Assembly (NCBI GenBank): GCA_051294375.1
Contig: CM119266.1
Span: 7,147,431 to 7,211,430, forward strand
Direction of reading: 5' to 3'
Length of the DNA stretch: 64,000 nt
Origin: Paraspadella gotoi
Taxonomy: Eukaryota; Chaetognatha
Part shown: piece by piece, positions 61,662 through 64,000 of the stretch
Layout: the number at the start of each line of letters is the position of its first letter
Position numbering within the stretch: the first letter of the stretch is position 1
The notes under the pieces: generated by a model
The model's input: the letters and a program-made list of their open reading frames with translations, nothing else
Database searches by the model: none
What the model was told of the DNA's origin: nothing
Made by a program: the position numbers and the translations under genes

Positions 61662-62596
61662 ATTTCGTGTTTATTTTTTCGTCTTAGAAACAAAAGTCGT
61701 ATTTTTTTCTTGAAAAAAAAAAGATAAGCTAAGTTACAAAGACTCAAATGCGACCTATTTACTATCTTTAGTTTTCGCGCAAACAAATAGATAATTTAAA
61801 ATTTCTAAGTTATTTCTACTTTCTAATGACGCTTTTTTTTAAAGACAGCTTCTTGTCTTTATTTAAATAAAATAAGAAAAAAAAACAACTTTTTTTGCCA
61901 TTTAAAAAAATCTTTTTTATGAAAAAAACTCGGCCAGAGATATTTTGAATTGAACCTAAAATGATTGAGCCAACGACTGTAACCATAAATGGTTTTTATT
62001 AAAAAAAAAAATTGACAATTATGTTAGTTTTTAATCATTCTTTTTTCAGATTTTTATAACGAGAGTTTATGTCCTACATACTTACTTCTTTCATACATAT
62101 CGTACTTCAAAAAAAAAAAATGTCGGACTTAATCCATCAATGAAAACTCATTGCAACAGACAAGATGTTTTTGGACTGAGACTTCATTACAAAAAGCAGG
62201 AGCTTTACTGCATTACGCCGACGCTTGCGCAATAAAATTTTGGATATTATTCATTCTATATACAGTACTATACACCCCTTGACGAAAATGATCCAAATGC
62301 CTTAAAACGTTATATGGTTACAGCGAAAATCAAAAACGTATCAGAATCGTCAAAAAAAAACAAAAAAAAAAACAAAAAAAACCGAACGCAGCCTCGTTTT
62401 CGAATTGCAGTTTGAAAAAAAAACTATCCTATAAAATCCCTTCCGATGCCTCATTGAAATAAAATTAGCGAACTTGTAAGACGTTTATACAAGTTGTATA
62501 AATCTTTTTTTTTTTTTCAAAAATAAATCCGCCAAATCTGCGGCGACCCGAAGGATTTATTTCCCGATCGAATCGCCCTCATAGAAATTCCGCAAC

Positions 62597-62680
62597 ATGG
62601 GATGCGGTCCATCGACGGAAACGAATAAACAAGCGTTGACCAATTGGTCTCCTACTCCGGACAAGGACGACAGTTGGAAG
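62597..62680 (+). CDS. First coding exon of a predicted lipid-anchored protein
   Basis: The ATG at 62597 opens 28 codons ending at a strong donor (AAG then gtaagt at 62681, phase 0). The product begins MGCGPSTETNKQ, then ALTNWSPTPDKDDSWK. Gly2, Cys3 and Ser6 fit an N-myristoylation signal with an adjacent palmitoylation site, so membrane attachment is predicted. The later exons must lie beyond the window or were not recognised before 64000. The family cannot be named from 28 residues. The 5' flank lacks a TATA box. Confidence 0.6.
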
Positions 62681-63374
62681 GTAAGTTAATCGGGTAGGGT
62701 CTTTGACCCGCGAGCTCCTTTGGAAATGACTATTAACGCTGAATAACTTTAGAATAACTTTAGCCTAAGTAAAAGTTAAGGAACAAAAAGTTACAATCCT
62801 TCTAGAAATGTGTATGTCAAAACCTTAATTACTGTCAATATATCGATATTTTATGCTTGGATTGGCTGACTTGGCTCATTGGCTCATTAAGATCTATATG
62901 ATTATTTTTTTCTAGATCTCTATGATCTACAATCCAACGATATTTATGAGTTTTTCAAACAAATGATCGTTTGAATTAAAAAACTGCGATAGTCAAGGTA
63001 TCCCCGAATCCCAGTTTGTCCGAAAATAAAGACCCATTTTTCTTTAAGGAGTAGATAAACTGTGGCGGTGAAGACCAACGATTTCCATGGTTGTAATTTT
63101 TGCAGCTTTCAAGATGTGTCCTGATAAAAAGTTATAAAATATATGAAATAAGTTTATCCAAAATAAAAATAATCTATCTATTTAATAGATACGCTATCTC
63201 GCCCATATTTTTGACAGGCAACGTCAGAGGCTTGCAAAAAGCTAACATTGCGGAATCCGACAAGATTCTTTCACAATCTAGTCTCACAGTCTCACAGTCT
63301 AGCCTTCATATCAATGAAGTGGTATTTAATGTTTTTATTAATTGTCTCAATTGTATGATTTCATTTTGTATCAT

Positions 63375-63520
63375 GTATGGTGGACTAAAATCCACCAACC
63401 GTTCATCAGCGGCCATTGGTGCCGGAGGCAAGTCATTCGCCTCCCAACCCAAAGGTCCGGGGTTCTAGCCCGGTGGTTGTCTGGCAGTTAAGAGGGACGG
63501 GGCGCTTAACCCGCCTGTAA
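63375..63520 (+). mobile_element. tRNA-like SINE, copy 3 (best preserved)
   Basis: The sequence runs from ttcatcagcggccattggtg through cgcctcccaacccaaaggtc and a B-box-like GGTTCTAGCCC to cagttaagagggacggggcg. It is the reverse complement of the copies near 14205-14345 and 15420-15560. Upstream (63185-63330) lies the gctatct-family repeat in the same order as in the other copies, suggesting one composite element of about 350-450 bp. It would interrupt the intron of the 62597 gene. Confidence 0.7.
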
Positions 63521-63802
63521 CATGATCCGAAGCTCAGGGACTGCTTACATTGAACGGTTCTGTCATTAACACATAATAATAATTACTGTCTCTTCACATG
63601 TATACAAGACTTTCCTAACTCGCATTGACCTTTATTTAGTTCATTATTTATTTGTTATTTGTTATGATATAACTAGCATAATCAGACCTGCGACAAGAGG
63701 TCACGATCTGAGAGACAAAATCCCCTGAATTCGACCGGTAAGATGCCTCATGAAATGGACATTACATGACTTGACATGTTGAAAAAAAAAAAAAAAACTC
63801 AC

Positions 63803-64000
63803 GTGTCTGACACCATCAAGTAACCGAAATCCACGTTGCAGCCGCCCCAGTTCAGATTGACGTAGAAATGCCTTTTGTGAGTAGGACTTCCTTTCATGCT
63901 CCAGTAGTTGTAATCTCTGTCCACATCAACGCTCGGTCCGGCGTCGATCTAGATGATCCGTTTCCTCGTGAACCAGTTTTCGATGTTGCTGCCGGTTCCG
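63803..64000 (-). CDS. Partial exon of an unrecognised protein, with in-frame stop
   Basis: On the minus strand an open frame enters from beyond the window and ends at a good donor (GAC AC then gtgagt, 63802-63801, phase 2). After the stop it reads IDAGPSVDVDRDYNYW, then SMKGSPTHKRHFYVNLNWGG, then CNVDFGYLMVSD; before the stop it reads NIENWFTRKRII. The TAG at 63951-63949 could be a sequencing error or a true nonsense mutation, or it could form the acceptor of an exon starting at 63948 (that phase also works, but the preceding bases are not pyrimidine-rich). The residue pattern looks like a folded extracellular or lectin-like beta domain, but I cannot assign a family. It is on the strand opposite to the 62597 exon. 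Confidence 0.5.

Larger units (their letters stand above)
58250..62596. other. Intergenic region without a recognised gene
   Basis: It follows the CAP stop codon. A ctaaagttaatcacc repeat occurs at 58280-58330. The open frame at 58336-58602 lacks domain or splice support and is likely 3' UTR. Later parts hold a gap-flanking duplication (59381-59595), caccaatcactcacctttgac words (60180-60290), CA, CT and GTC microsatellites, and gacagaca repeats (61217-61240). Confidence 0.5.

Overview
This window is animal (metazoan) nuclear DNA. Its genes are split by many GT-AG introns. Exons are GC-rich with C/G-ending codons, while introns and spacers are AT-rich and loaded with simple repeats such as (CT)n, (GTC)n and (GGTC)n, minisatellites and dispersed repeats. 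The protein families point to an invertebrate, but I cannot name the lineage. Eight runs of N mark assembly gaps. Several of them sit between near-identical direct or inverted copies, so parts of the layout may be assembly artefacts.

Region 1 (1-4.1 kb, + strand) is the 3' part of a MAN1/LEMD3-type inner nuclear membrane gene. Twelve exons carry both transmembrane helices, the winged-helix region and the C-terminal RRM-like (UHM) domain. The LEM-encoding 5' end lies outside the window. Region 2 (5.15-11.85 kb, + strand) is a complete 16-exon PTPN9/MEG2-type gene: an N-terminal CRAL-TRIO/Sec14 lipid-binding domain, an unusually long linker, and a classical tyrosine phosphatase domain with an intact active site.

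Region 3 (about 12-30 kb) has no convincing host gene. It holds a 1.2 kb direct duplication around a 25-N gap, a probable LTR with a tRNA-Leu primer-binding site on the minus strand, four gaps, two copies of a short inverted-terminal-repeat element, and many microsatellites.

Region 4 (30-58.3 kb) is dominated by a secreted CAP-superfamily gene on the + strand. Its seven well-supported exons (43.7-58.2 kb) encode an antigen-5-like N-terminus, a CAP domain, an EGF-like module and a C-terminal six-cysteine ShKT-like module. Upstream signal-peptide and Thr/Arg-rich exons at 30.0 and 31.8-32.2 kb may be its 5' end, but this link is uncertain. Between them, on the minus strand at 33.6-34.5 kb, is a three-exon gene for a small, highly charged secreted protein of 85 residues that I do not recognise. 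A giant imperfect palindrome (about 4.5 kb per arm, 34.76-43.81 kb) is centred on a 25-N gap and contains an inverted, frame-broken copy of the first well-supported CAP exon. One CAP intron holds a 2.2 kb array of degenerate Asp/Glu/Asn-type codon repeats; another holds a tandem array of about 40 bp units.

Region 5 (58.3-64 kb) is mostly repeats. It ends with the first exon of a gene whose product begins Met-Gly-Cys-Gly (predicted lipid-anchored) and, on the opposite strand at the edge, part of an exon of an unrecognised protein with an in-frame stop.
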